From Candidatus Poseidoniaceae archaeon (GTDB lineage: Archaea > Thermoplasmatota > Poseidoniia > Poseidoniales > Poseidoniaceae), in the NCBI GenBank assembly GCA_949372645.1, contig CASIAP010000007.1, forward strand, positions 42,692 through 106,691: DNA of 64,000 bases. The letters run 5' to 3'. Both the position numbers and the translations under genes were made by a program. Shown here piece by piece: positions 35,518-44,714 of the stretch; positions within the stretch are counted from its first letter, which is position 1; each line of letters starts with the position of its first letter. The notes below the pieces were generated by a model. It saw only the letters and a list, made by a program, of their open reading frames with translations. It searched no databases and was not told the DNA's origin.

Positions 35518-38500
35518 ATGTATCTTCAAGCATTAGAAATTTCAAATTTTAAATCGTTCAAGGGTGAAATCACCATTCCTCTCGACCGGGGATTCACAGC
35601 GATTACCGGACCAAACGGTTCAGGGAAGTCTAATTGCGGTGACGCTATTCAATTTGTTCTTGGTCCTCGCAGTAACAAAGTAATTCGTGCACAAAACGCC
35701 AAAGACTTGATCTTCAATGGTGGTAAGAATTCTAAACCTGCCCGATCTTGCGATGTGACACTTGTTTTTGCAAACCCCTTGCTCTCCAGTGGCCGCCGCC
35801 GTCTTCCTTTAGATCAAGATCAAGTTCGAATGACACGTTCTGTTCGATTATCGAAATCGAATAACACCATTACAACGTATCTCCTTGATGGGGAAGAGAG
35901 CAGTCAAAAGACATTCCACCGCCTCCTTGGTGCTGCGAATGCCCGTCCAGATGGTTACAATATCGTTCTCCAAGGTGATGTTACGAAGTTGGCGAAAATG
36001 ACTGCTAAAGAACGCCGTAAAGTGCTTGACGGCGTTGCTGGCGTCACTTCATACGATGATGAGATTCGAAAGGCTGACCGACAAAAAGAGATGGTTGAAG
36101 GATACATCGAACGTATTGGTCTGCTTGAAGATGAACAAAAAGCTCGTCTCAAGGATTTGACGAAAGAAAAGAATCTCGCACTCAAAGTTCAAGATTTGGT
36201 CGCTGACCTCAAATTGGCTCGAGTTATTTCGGCTCAATCGAAATTAGCAAGCCAGAACTCTGAACGGAAATACATGGTCGATGAACGCGTGAGGATCGAT
36301 GGAGAAGCAACTCAATTAGAGCTAACCGTCAAAGAAGGTGCCAAAGTATTCTTGATTCTTGAGGATAAAATCGGGGTATTGCAGAAGCAAATTGAAGATT
36401 TGATGGGCGGAGATTCGAATGGTTTACTCGGCGCGATTAGCCAACTTCAAATCCGGATTGCAACCAGTGAAGACCGGATAAGTGAGGCGGAAGACAAAGA
36501 CCTTGAGGACAAAGAGGAATTAGTGGAACTTGTCGACTCTTTACACCAAGCACAAACCGCACTCGATGAATTTAAACAGGAACTTGTCAATGCCAGTACG
36601 GACCTGAAAGATGCAGAATCGGCTTTGATTGAAGCCAAGAAAGAGGAGGCTGAAGTCCAAATACTCCTCGAATCTTCCGGAACCGCAAACGCAGAATTAT
36701 CACGAGACCTCTCCAAAGCGATCACAGCGACAGAAAAAGCGACAGAGAATTTGGGATTAGCCCAGAATGAAGTCAATCGTGTTGCTACACAAGCCGAAAT
36801 GTTGGGTGAACAATTGAGTTCTGCTCAAGAATCAGCTGAAAGCGCTCGCCTTGCATTGGGTGAATCCCAATTAGAAGGTGAACAACTTGGTGCAGATGCT
36901 CCTGATCAAGACCGTAGGAAACTCGGAGAGCAATTACTCACAAACCAACGCTCAGAAGCAAAGCTTCTCGAAGAATCTCAAGCTATCGAAACCCGATTGC
37001 GAGAAACCGAACGGAAACTCAATACGGCGAAAAACGAACTTGAAAACAAGAGTGGGGCCAAAGGAATGGCCGGCGGTGCTGCTGCGATTATCGCTGCTCG
37101 TGACCGTGGGGAATTGTCGGGGATCATTGGAACTGTTGCCGAATTATGCCAGCCAAGAGACCCTGCCCATACCGATGCACTTGCAACTGCTGTTGGTGGC
37201 GGAATGACTTCGGTCGTTGTTGATAATGACGAGGTTGCTGCCAAAGCCATTCAGTGGTTAGCTCAGAACAAAGCAGGGCGTGCAACTTTCTTGCCGTTAA
37301 ACAAACTCACTCAATCTCGTGCTGCCGGAAAGGCATTGATGGTTTCAAAGAAACCAGGTGTGGTTGGTTTTGCCAATGAACTGTTAGATTTCGACCCACG
37401 AATTGATGTTGCCGTCCGTTTTGTTCTTCGAAATACGTTAATTGTTGACAACATGTCAACAGCTCGGATGAACATGGGCGGTGTGCGTTTGGTTACACTC
37501 CGGGGCGACGTTACTGAAGCAGGAGGTGCTATGGTAGGCGGTTCAAAGCGAAAAATGACCGTTGCATTTGGTGGTAACATACAGGGTGCTAGTGAAGTTG
37601 AGGCACTCTCTTCTGACGTTGATCGATTCCGTTTGATGGCTGATACTGTCAACGGTGCATTGTCTGACGCTCGCCGTTTACAATCCGAAACACGTGCGAA
37701 AATCAACGCTCTTTCCGATGGTGATCATGCTGTCCGATTCCAAGAATGGCGAGCTGAACACAAGCAAGCCCAAACCAACCACAATACTGCCCTTGGAGAA
37801 GTTGCCAAACATGAGAAGCGTCTGGTTGAACTTAAATTAGAAGGCTCGGATAAAATTCGTGAACTCGATCAATCCCAACTTCTTCTCAATGCAGCAAATG
37901 AACAACGTTCAGAAGCTCAAATGGCATTAGAAGATGCGAGTCCAGAGCATCTCAAGGACCGTTTACATGCTGCAGAAGTCAAGCGTGTTGGAGCAGAGAG
38001 TCTCAAAGTCCAAGCAGAAATCTCTCTCAACGGAGATTCAAGTCATCAAACCCTTTTGAGCAGCCGAGTTACTGAAATCAGTCAACGAATTACGTTGCTG
38101 AATGAAACTGCAATTACTCGTAGTGAACGAATGGATACACTTCAAGCAGGCATAGCAACCGACTCTATAGAGCTCAAAGCAAAGGAAGATGAACGTTTCC
38201 AGTTCCTCGAAGAAAACCAAGGCCTCGAAGAAGAACGAGTCGAACTGATTGAAGAGCGAACGAGTTTACAAATTAATCTCCAACAAAAGGCCACAGATGC
38301 CCGTTCGCGTCGAGTTATGGTTGAAGAAATGGGTCGTGCTCTTGCTTTGAAAGATGAATCTATTCGAGAAACAATGCAAGAAATGGTCGAAAATAATATT
38401 CAATTTGCTGATGATGATGCCATTTTACCAAGCGTCGGAGATGCAGAGCGCAATGAACGTACCCTCCAAAGAAAACTTGACTCGCACGGCCCAGTCAACA

Positions 38501-39432
38501 TGCTTGCCATCGAACAATTCGATGCATGCGAAGCTCGCCTAGCAGAGATGAAGGGAGATTTCAAGACCCTCCAAGATCGTCGCAAGCACCTTATCGATGT
38601 TACTGAGAAACTTGAAAGTCAGCGCAAAGAGCGTTTGCTCAAGGTCCTGGTGAAGGTCAATGAGAACTTCAAGGTCGCTTACAAATCTCTCAGTGATGGA
38701 GGGAGAGGCGAACTCTTCCTTGAAAACAAGGATGAACCGTTCAAAGGCGGATTAGAATTGTGGGCTCAACCACGTGGGAAATCAGCGAAGGTCACTCGAC
38801 ATCAATTATCTGGTGGGGAACAATCGATGGCTGCTCTTGCACTCATCTTTGCCATCCAAGATTACGATCCAAGCCCATTCTACTACTTTGATGAAGTCGA
38901 CCAAAACCTTGACGGATACAATGCAGAGCGAATTGCTTTGATGTGCCGAGAACGCAGTAAGCGTGCTCAATTCATCATGGTGACCTTGCGAAAAGTGTCC
39001 CTCCGACTTGCTGACCACCACATCGGTGTTACGCACGGTGGCGACGGTTGCAGCCGACGTATTGTTGACTTTGACCGAGAGAAAGCAATTGCATTGGGTG
39101 AGAGAGCCCTTGCTGAAGCTGAAAAAGACAATGCGAAGAACCACTCTCGAATCGAAGAAGCCTCGGCAGCCTCTCATGAAATGCCTGAAGTTCCTGAACC
39201 ATTAGCAACACCTGGTAGCCTGGGTGGATTACTCAATCATATGCCAGCTCTCGAAGATTCAGTTCGGGAAGAAGCCGAGCCAAGTCTTGGATTGGTTGCC
39301 CTTTCAGAGCGAACTGCTGACATGACTGAAGACATCGAAGAATATGCAGAAGTGGCTCAAGCGATTCAAGAAGTTGAAGCACAAGAGCACGTAGCTGAAG
39401 GGACCGCAGAAGTTGAGGAAGACACAGTTTGA
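35518..39432 (+). CDS. smc: Chromosome segregation protein SMC
   Basis: 1304 residues. The N-terminal ATPase half has ISNFKSFKG and Walker A GPNGSGKSN, two long coiled-coil arms follow, and a hinge is centred on GELSGIIGTVAELCQP to VSKKPGVVGFANELL. The C-terminal half has the signature LSGGEQSMAALALIFA and Walker B YYFDEVDQNLDG. The last 110 residues form an unusual acidic tail (for example VAQAIQEVEAQEHVAEG). The start is the ATG at 35518 (GAGGGATAGGG upstream, residues MYLQALEISNFKSF). It leads an smc-scpA-scpB operon that organises and segregates the chromosome. Confidence 0.96.
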   Translation: MYLQALEISNFKSFKGEITIPLDRGFTAITGPNGSGKSNCGDAIQFVLGPRSNKVIRAQNAKDLIFNGGKNSKPARSCDVTLVFANPLLSSGRRRLPLDQDQVRMTRSVRLSKSNNTITTYLLDGEESSQKTFHRLLGAANARPDGYNIVLQGDVTKLAKMTAKERRKVLDGVAGVTSYDDEIRKADRQKEMVEGYIERIGLLEDEQKARLKDLTKEKNLALKVQDLVADLKLARVISAQSKLASQNSERKYMVDERVRIDGEATQLELTVKEGAKVFLILEDKIGVLQKQIEDLMGGDSNGLLGAISQLQIRIATSEDRISEAEDKDLEDKEELVELVDSLHQAQTALDEFKQELVNASTDLKDAESALIEAKKEEAEVQILLESSGTANAELSRDLSKAITATEKATENLGLAQNEVNRVATQAEMLGEQLSSAQESAESARLALGESQLEGEQLGADAPDQDRRKLGEQLLTNQRSEAKLLEESQAIETRLRETERKLNTAKNELENKSGAKGMAGGAAAIIAARDRGELSGIIGTVAELCQPRDPAHTDALATAVGGGMTSVVVDNDEVAAKAIQWLAQNKAGRATFLPLNKLTQSRAAGKALMVSKKPGVVGFANELLDFDPRIDVAVRFVLRNTLIVDNMSTARMNMGGVRLVTLRGDVTEAGGAMVGGSKRKMTVAFGGNIQGASEVEALSSDVDRFRLMADTVNGALSDARRLQSETRAKINALSDGDHAVRFQEWRAEHKQAQTNHNTALGEVAKHEKRLVELKLEGSDKIRELDQSQLLLNAANEQRSEAQMALEDASPEHLKDRLHAAEVKRVGAESLKVQAEISLNGDSSHQTLLSSRVTEISQRITLLNETAITRSERMDTLQAGIATDSIELKAKEDERFQFLEENQGLEEERVELIEERTSLQINLQQKATDARSRRVMVEEMGRALALKDESIRETMQEMVENNIQFADDDAILPSVGDAERNERTLQRKLDSHGPVNMLAIEQFDACEARLAEMKGDFKTLQDRRKHLIDVTEKLESQRKERLLKVLVKVNENFKVAYKSLSDGGRGELFLENKDEPFKGGLELWAQPRGKSAKVTRHQLSGGEQSMAALALIFAIQDYDPSPFYYFDEVDQNLDGYNAERIALMCRERSKRAQFIMVTLRKVSLRLADHHIGVTHGGDGCSRRIVDFDREKAIALGERALAEAEKDNAKNHSRIEEASAASHEMPEVPEPLATPGSLGGLLNHMPALEDSVREEAEPSLGLVALSERTADMTEDIEEYAEVAQAIQEVEAQEHVAEGTAEVEEDTV

Positions 39433-39442
39433 GGTGAGTGCG

Positions 39443-40657
39443 ATGGCGGAGCAGCAATCAGGTTTAGACAAATGGTTTCTACGCCAGGATGTCATTGACC
39501 AATTGCTAGCATCTGGAGAAGACTCTCAAGAAGCAGCATTATTCGGTGATAAAATCATGGCGATTGCTGCTACAGAAGAAGCAGAGCATCAAACGCTTAT
39601 CGACCCATTCGACCGTTCAGTAGCCCTTGTTCTTTCTTTGGTTCGAGAAGAAGGTCTCGATGCTTGGAATATCGACCTCTCGAGTTTTCTCAAAGTCTTC
39701 ACCGCTCGAGTAAAATCCGAAGCAGGTTCATTGGACTTACCGGCATGTGGGCGACTTATACGCCTTTCATGGGAGGTTTTACATCAGCAGGCGGAGGATT
39801 TGTTCGAGCGCGTTCAATATTCAGAAGAAGAAGACGATTGGGGCGACGGTCTTGGATTTAGTTGGGAGGATGATTATAATGATGAAGACTTCTTTTTCAC
39901 GAATTCTATTCTTCAAGGAAGTGCGGATGAAATCCTCCCGGATCTTCTCGAAAACCGTGTCCGGCGTGATGAAGGTCGCCCCGTTACTTTGGTCGAACTC
40001 CTTTCGGCCTTCAAGGACGCCTCCGATGATGCAGAAATGCTTCGACTGCGTGAAGAAAACAGATTAGCCCATGAAGAGGAATTGAAAGAATATCTCGCTG
40101 ATGTTGATGGTCGAATGCACAATGAAGACCTAGAAGGTGACATCAAACGTTGCTGGCACGCCCTTCGCACCTCATGTTTGGCTACTGGTCAAAACAAAGT
40201 TCCAGTTCTCAAAGTGATGCATGAGCTCAAGCCGATTCTCGAACAAGCTTTCGGTTCGGTGCCTGAAGGTTATGACGATGAAGCCAAAGTCGCCTCCTTT
40301 ATTGCAGGCCTTTTCCTTACACACCGTGGATTTGCTTCCATTACTCAAGACAGCGTCCCTGATGGTGAAATCTTCTTAGAGGACTCCTGGCCTCACATCC
40401 AGACCTTTGAAGAAATTAATCTGTTGATTGAAAGCCAACAAGCGGAAGAGAATGAACGAATCCAAGATCAAGATTCAGGTTCAGTACGTCATGCGAAACT
40501 GAGAGCTGAAAAAGCCCGTCTGGCTGAAGAAGATTCGGTGCGTAAACAAGAACGTGCCCTTGCAAAGCAGAAAAAAGAACAAGCCATTGTTGCAGTTCCG
40601 GAATCCAAAGAGATTGAAGAACAGTCGTATGACAACCATGAATGGTTGGTTGAATGA
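39443..40657 (+). CDS. scpA: Segregation and condensation protein ScpA (kleisin)
   Basis: 404 residues. HQTLIDPFDRSVALVLSLVREEGLDAWNIDLSSFLKVF is the N-terminal kleisin domain that binds the SMC neck, and the C-terminal SFIAGLFLTHRGFASITQDS region is the winged helix binding the SMC head. The middle and tail are unusually acidic and end in a charged region (LRAEKARLAEEDSVRKQERA). The ATG at 39443 follows GAGGTGAGTGC. It begins 10 bases after smc and the scpB frame opens within its stop codon. Confidence 0.9.
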   Translation: MAEQQSGLDKWFLRQDVIDQLLASGEDSQEAALFGDKIMAIAATEEAEHQTLIDPFDRSVALVLSLVREEGLDAWNIDLSSFLKVFTARVKSEAGSLDLPACGRLIRLSWEVLHQQAEDLFERVQYSEEEDDWGDGLGFSWEDDYNDEDFFFTNSILQGSADEILPDLLENRVRRDEGRPVTLVELLSAFKDASDDAEMLRLREENRLAHEEELKEYLADVDGRMHNEDLEGDIKRCWHALRTSCLATGQNKVPVLKVMHELKPILEQAFGSVPEGYDDEAKVASFIAGLFLTHRGFASITQDSVPDGEIFLEDSWPHIQTFEEINLLIESQQAEENERIQDQDSGSVRHAKLRAEKARLAEEDSVRKQERALAKQKKEQAIVAVPESKEIEEQSYDNHEWLVE

Positions 40658-40668
40658 GAGGGAGAAAG

Positions 40669-41277
40669 ATGACAGAAGTACCCGTTGATACACTTTTGGA
40701 GGCTACCTTATTCGGTGCAGGACGCTCAATGAGCGTTGCAGAACTCTCAACTGCGTTAGGTTACGATGAAGACGAGATGTTGGATTCATTATATTCACTC
40801 CGTTCAACGCTTAAACGCCGTCGTGGTGGTGCTTTACAGGTTGCCGAAGTTGGCACTCGATGGGCGATTGAAGTCAAACCTGATGTCGCCAGTTATCTAC
40901 CGAAAGGGACTAAAACTGAAATACCACAAAAGTTACTCAAGGCAGCAGCCCTCATCGCTTATCATCAACCAATGCCCCAATCACGGTTGGTTGAACTCTT
41001 AGGTCAGAAAGCCTACGATTATGTTCGAGAATTGGCTCAACTTGGGATGGTTGATCGTCGAAAAGATGGGAACACTCGCCGTCTTTCGACCACTCGTCGG
41101 TTTTCAGAGATTTTTGGATGCCCTTATACCGACCGTAAAAAGGTCAAACAATGGTTCCGTGAGCAAGTCAAGACGACTGGACTGTTTGATGGAATGGAAG
41201 ATGCAGCTGTTCTGAAAGAAGAAACAGAGGTCGACGGTTTGATTCAATCGACTTTGCCACTTGGTGAAGAAGAGTGA
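40669..41277 (+). CDS. scpB: Segregation and condensation protein ScpB
   Basis: 202 residues made of two winged-helix domains. Visible are MSVAELSTALGYDEDEMLDS, RWAIEVKPDVASYLP, IPQKLLKAAALIAYHQPMPQ and LGMVDRRKDGNTRRLSTT, typical of ScpB. The ATG at 40669 has GAGGGAG upstream; an ATG at 40654 overlapping the scpA stop would add five residues. It completes the condensin complex with SMC and ScpA, and it converges with the HMG-CoA reductase gene. Confidence 0.92.
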   Translation: MTEVPVDTLLEATLFGAGRSMSVAELSTALGYDEDEMLDSLYSLRSTLKRRRGGALQVAEVGTRWAIEVKPDVASYLPKGTKTEIPQKLLKAAALIAYHQPMPQSRLVELLGQKAYDYVRELAQLGMVDRRKDGNTRRLSTTRRFSEIFGCPYTDRKKVKQWFREQVKTTGLFDGMEDAAVLKEETEVDGLIQSTLPLGEEE

Positions 41278-41281
41278 TTGT

Positions 41282-42580
41282 TCACTCATTTCGCAGCTGT
41301 TGAAGTAATTCTCCGACTAATGTTTGTGTTTTAGGCCCAGATGCTTGTTGTAAGCGGGCGGCAACAATTTCGATTTCTTTACCCTCTGCACCTGCAGAAA
41401 CCGCCATATTGCGGGCATGTAATTTCATGTGGCCAGCTTGGATTCCTTTTGTAGAAAGGGCTCGAAGAGCACCGAGATTCTGTGAGAGACCCGATGCAGC
41501 AATGATTCCAGCCAATTCCTGGGCAGATTCAACGCCAAGTATAGCAAGATTCGCTTGAGCAACAGGATGGACCTTCGAGGCGCCTCCCACGATGCCTACA
41601 GCCATCGGCGTCTCAATCGAACCAACGAGGTTGCCTTGAGCGTCTTTCTCCCACGTTGTCATGGAACCATAGGTTCCGTTGCTGTAAGCTGCCCAAGCAT
41701 GGCAGCCAGCTTCAATCGCCCTCCAATCCTGTCCACACGCCACGGCAACGCTACTAATGGCGTTCATGACGCCCTTGTTGTGTGTTGTAGCACGGAACGG
41801 GTCAACCATCGCAAAATGCTGGGCTTCAAGAATGCCTTCAATGACGGTGGCGCCATTTTCATGCGTGCCATCTTCGGAGATCTCTTCCGGAGTAAATGTC
41901 GCATTAACTCGAGCTAAACGGTGAGCTGCGAGATTGGAAAGGATACGTAAGTGAACTCTTCCCCCCGTGATTTCTTCGATTCGGGGTGCAATCAGTTCCG
42001 CCATCGTGTTCACAGCATTGGCACCCATTGCATCACGACAATCCACCACGATATGGGCGATAAGCATCGGTCCGTTGATGGAATCGAGTAGACGGGTTTC
42101 AATTCGCTTACATCCGCCTCCAAGGCGAACCATGGTTGAAGGTAAGCTGTTGCACAGTTGAATTAACTCTTCAGCGTTAGAAAGGATGTCATGCTCGGCC
42201 TTTTTCCAATCATGGCATTCCAATACCTGAAGTTGACCAATCATCATCGGGGCATCAGAATTCGTATGGAATCCACCGTTCTTCAGGCACCGCTTCGCCA
42301 TATTTGATGCTGCAGCAACGACGCTTGACTCCTCGAGGCAGAAGGGGATGAGGTAGTGCTTGCCATCGATGACAAAGTTTGTTGCAACTCCTACAGGGAG
42401 TGACATGGTGCCAATGACGTTCTCGATCATCCGATCTGCAGCTTCTTCACTTAATGCTCCACAGGCCTCCAGTGCAGCGACTTGCTGCTCATTCAAGTCG
42501 GCCATCCCAGCAACGATTTGGCGTCGTTCTGACACACTGTGGCGGAAAAAACCACTCAAACGACTGTTTTCCACTGGCAT
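41282..42580 (-). CDS. Class II (bacterial-type) HMG-CoA reductase
   Basis: 432 residues from the ATG at 42580. Reduces HMG-CoA to mevalonate for archaeal isoprenoid lipids. SRLSGFFRHSVSERR, ENVIGTMSLPVGVATNF, CLEESSVVAAASNMAKR and DAMGANAVNTMAELIAP are class II motifs, unlike the class I enzymes of most archaea. AMVDPFRATTHNKGVMN contains the catalytic region. An open frame continues to 42757 but only over non-family sequence and the repeat array, so I prefer the later ATG; a GTG at 42652 is possible. It is divergent from the AAA+ gene at 42822. Confidence 0.93.
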   Translation of the reverse strand: MPVENSRLSGFFRHSVSERRQIVAGMADLNEQQVAALEACGALSEEAADRMIENVIGTMSLPVGVATNFVIDGKHYLIPFCLEESSVVAAASNMAKRCLKNGGFHTNSDAPMMIGQLQVLECHDWKKAEHDILSNAEELIQLCNSLPSTMVRLGGGCKRIETRLLDSINGPMLIAHIVVDCRDAMGANAVNTMAELIAPRIEEITGGRVHLRILSNLAAHRLARVNATFTPEEISEDGTHENGATVIEGILEAQHFAMVDPFRATTHNKGVMNAISSVAVACGQDWRAIEAGCHAWAAYSNGTYGSMTTWEKDAQGNLVGSIETPMAVGIVGGASKVHPVAQANLAILGVESAQELAGIIAASGLSQNLGALRALSTKGIQAGHMKLHARNMAVSAGAEGKEIEIVAARLQQASGPKTQTLVGELLQQLRNE

Positions 42581-42690
42581 GAGTTCACGTCCAGTTGTGC
42601 CACACGCCTGTACCCCATCAAGCAATCGGCATTCCAAGGTTGGAACGGTCACTTCTGGCGTTCCAAGTCGAGTACATATGTTGGGGCTGA

Positions 42691-42794
42691 TTAACGCATT
42701 TAACGTATTTATTAACGCGTTAAAATGCGTTATTAAACTGTTAATCAAACGCTCCAAACCATTACGGCTTCGAGGTTAACGTATCCTAACGCAT
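42691..42794. promoter_or_regulatory. Array of TTAACGYAT repeats in a divergent promoter region
   Basis: Within 104 bases I see TTAACGCATT (42691), TTAACGTATT (42700), the perfect palindrome TTAACGCGTTAA (42712-42723), the inverted copy AATGCGTTA (42724-42732), TTAACGTAT (42776) and TAACGCAT (42787). The copies are 9-12 bases apart in two groups and the array is more AT-rich than the genes around it. It sits between HMG-CoA reductase (minus) and the AAA+/winged-helix gene (plus). This is the pattern of an operator array or of iterons bound by one protein. Which protein binds is unknown. Confidence 0.75.
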
Positions 42795-42821
42795 CTATGT
42801 GGGCACTCCTTATGGTGAAAC

Positions 42822-44714
42822 ATGAAATACCCAAAGGCGATTGCTCACCTCATGCGAATCATTGGGAAAGAAATGAACTTACCTCCACTTGATGCGAATC
42901 CATTCTCCACTTTACCCCTGGAATCAAGTGATTCAAATCTTTTAGTAGGGCGGCAGCACATGCTTTCAGTACTTTCTCAATATATGCAGTTTCGTTCACC
43001 TCGCCGTATTTTACTTGTTGGTGAACATGGCTCCGGGAGAACCTCATTACTACGCTGTGCCTCGAAAATTGCTCCTCTCTCGATACATATCGACCATATC
43101 TCTCGCTCAGATGCAGGTCTTAATTTATTGAAAGATATCTATTCTCGCTTCGTTAATTCCAATATCCCAGAAAACCGTAACGAGCTGGCCAAGAAAATTC
43201 TCGAAGCATCTCAAAATTATCCGAAAGCGCTGCCCTTGATTGTGATCGATGCATCTACCGTTGATGTTTCAGCACTTAATGTGGCACTGCGTGATACATT
43301 ACCGACACTTGAACGTATACAAGCAGTCATTGTTGTCGTGCTTGAAACCAAAGATAAAGCCATGCTCCATGAATCGGTCCTTCAAAGGCTAGATCAAATG
43401 CAACCCTTAGCAAACCTTACGCTGGAAGAAATTCAACTTTTGGTTGAACGGCGCATACAACTCTCGACCAGTCAAGCGTTTAACTTTGCGCAGGAAGACG
43501 CCCAACACCTTTTAGATCAAACTTCAGGCTTGCCATCGGACGTGATCAGAGTTATGCGCGACGCTATTGATAACGCCAAAATGTCTCAATACACCTATGT
43601 CGAACCACATTACGAAGCCGTAACACCCGTTTCAGAACCTCTTTTTAATCCCTCTTTGTTTGAATCATCTCCCGCTTCCTCGTTTGAATCACTGCTTTCA
43701 GAGCCAGAAGAGTTCGAAGAGGTACAAGAGGCAGAAGTTGCCGAGGCATTTGACAAAGATTCAACAGCCATACAACTTGAACAGGATGCTCGAATTATGG
43801 AAAGTATCGATGACATGAACCTTTTCGACTTGAATCTCGATCAACTCACTGAAGATCAACATAATCAAGAAGAATTGAAGATTTTGGAAACGATTGAAGA
43901 CCTCAAAGAAGGCTATGCAGCGGCTCCGGCAAACGCAAAGCCAGAGGTTTTCGAACGTCCACCACTTGACGACCTTACTCCGAAGGGCATGACCGGTTTA
44001 TTCTCTCGCAGTCGAAATTTTCTCGATATGGAACACGAAGCTCCACCGCAAGGCAACTTGGTTGAGGTGGACAGTGGGGTTGAGCTTTGGGAAGACCCTT
44101 CTTTTCAACAATCGGGTGTAACTGAAGAAGAAATAACTGAAGTGGACTCTGCATTCATGCTGCATAATGAAGTTGGCTTTGTGGAAGAAGAGGTTGATTT
44201 TGAATCCGAACCAGAGATGAGTGGCTCGCCTTTTGAATTCATACAGTCGAATGTTGAGCTTGATTTGGATGACGCACCCGTTCCCAATGGATTGCTAAGT
44301 GAACTGGCTGGCATGGTTCCAGTGATGAAAGCGCTCCAACTTGCCATCATGGCGCCCGATAAGAACGGAAGTGCCATACAGAGAAGAAGGCTCATTGAAG
44401 CACTCGAAGCATTCCAACGTAGGCCAAGTGGTCTAAAACAAGATTATGCTCTCAACGCACCCGTTCTTTCTGCCTTGACTGGCCACGAAATCGCTGTGAT
44501 TTCTATCGCACATTATCGGCGGTATTCGCCTTCAGACGAGGAACTGCTCGGACAGCTTAACATCAAGCGAGCTCGTCTTTCTCAAATCAGTAATCGGTTG
44601 TTGAAAGCAGGTATCTTGAGTGTTCATACACTCGGTCGTAATCGTTACTACGAACTTACACAGGCCGCTCGAGCCCAATTGATCGCTTGGAATGTAATCG
44701 GAGGTGAGAATTGA
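42822..44714 (+). CDS. AAA+ ATPase with C-terminal winged-helix domain, Orc1/Cdc6-like arrangement
   Basis: 630 residues. The N-terminal ATPase domain starts LVGRQHMLSVLSQYMQF and has Walker A GEHGSGRT at 67-74, with arginine in place of the lysine. PLIVIDAS follows as a Walker B-like strand. A long acidic linker (about 265-520) leads to a C-terminal winged helix (GHEIAVISIAHYRRYSPSDEELLGQLNIKRARLSQISNR region, about 545-625) of MarR/Orc-like type. It resembles Orc1/Cdc6 in order but is not canonical: the true Orc1/Cdc6 is at 48338. It may bind the TTAACG repeat array directly upstream. Its stop overlaps the next gene. Confidence 0.72.
   Translation: MKYPKAIAHLMRIIGKEMNLPPLDANPFSTLPLESSDSNLLVGRQHMLSVLSQYMQFRSPRRILLVGEHGSGRTSLLRCASKIAPLSIHIDHISRSDAGLNLLKDIYSRFVNSNIPENRNELAKKILEASQNYPKALPLIVIDASTVDVSALNVALRDTLPTLERIQAVIVVVLETKDKAMLHESVLQRLDQMQPLANLTLEEIQLLVERRIQLSTSQAFNFAQEDAQHLLDQTSGLPSDVIRVMRDAIDNAKMSQYTYVEPHYEAVTPVSEPLFNPSLFESSPASSFESLLSEPEEFEEVQEAEVAEAFDKDSTAIQLEQDARIMESIDDMNLFDLNLDQLTEDQHNQEELKILETIEDLKEGYAAAPANAKPEVFERPPLDDLTPKGMTGLFSRSRNFLDMEHEAPPQGNLVEVDSGVELWEDPSFQQSGVTEEEITEVDSAFMLHNEVGFVEEEVDFESEPEMSGSPFEFIQSNVELDLDDAPVPNGLLSELAGMVPVMKALQLAIMAPDKNGSAIQRRRLIEALEAFQRRPSGLKQDYALNAPVLSALTGHEIAVISIAHYRRYSPSDEELLGQLNIKRARLSQISNRLLKAGILSVHTLGRNRYYELTQAARAQLIAWNVIGGEN

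Noticed and set aside
42822..44714. Second Orc1/Cdc6 initiator
   Set aside because: The Walker A lysine is missing and the long acidic linker is not typical; I keep it as an Orc-like AAA+ protein of unknown role.
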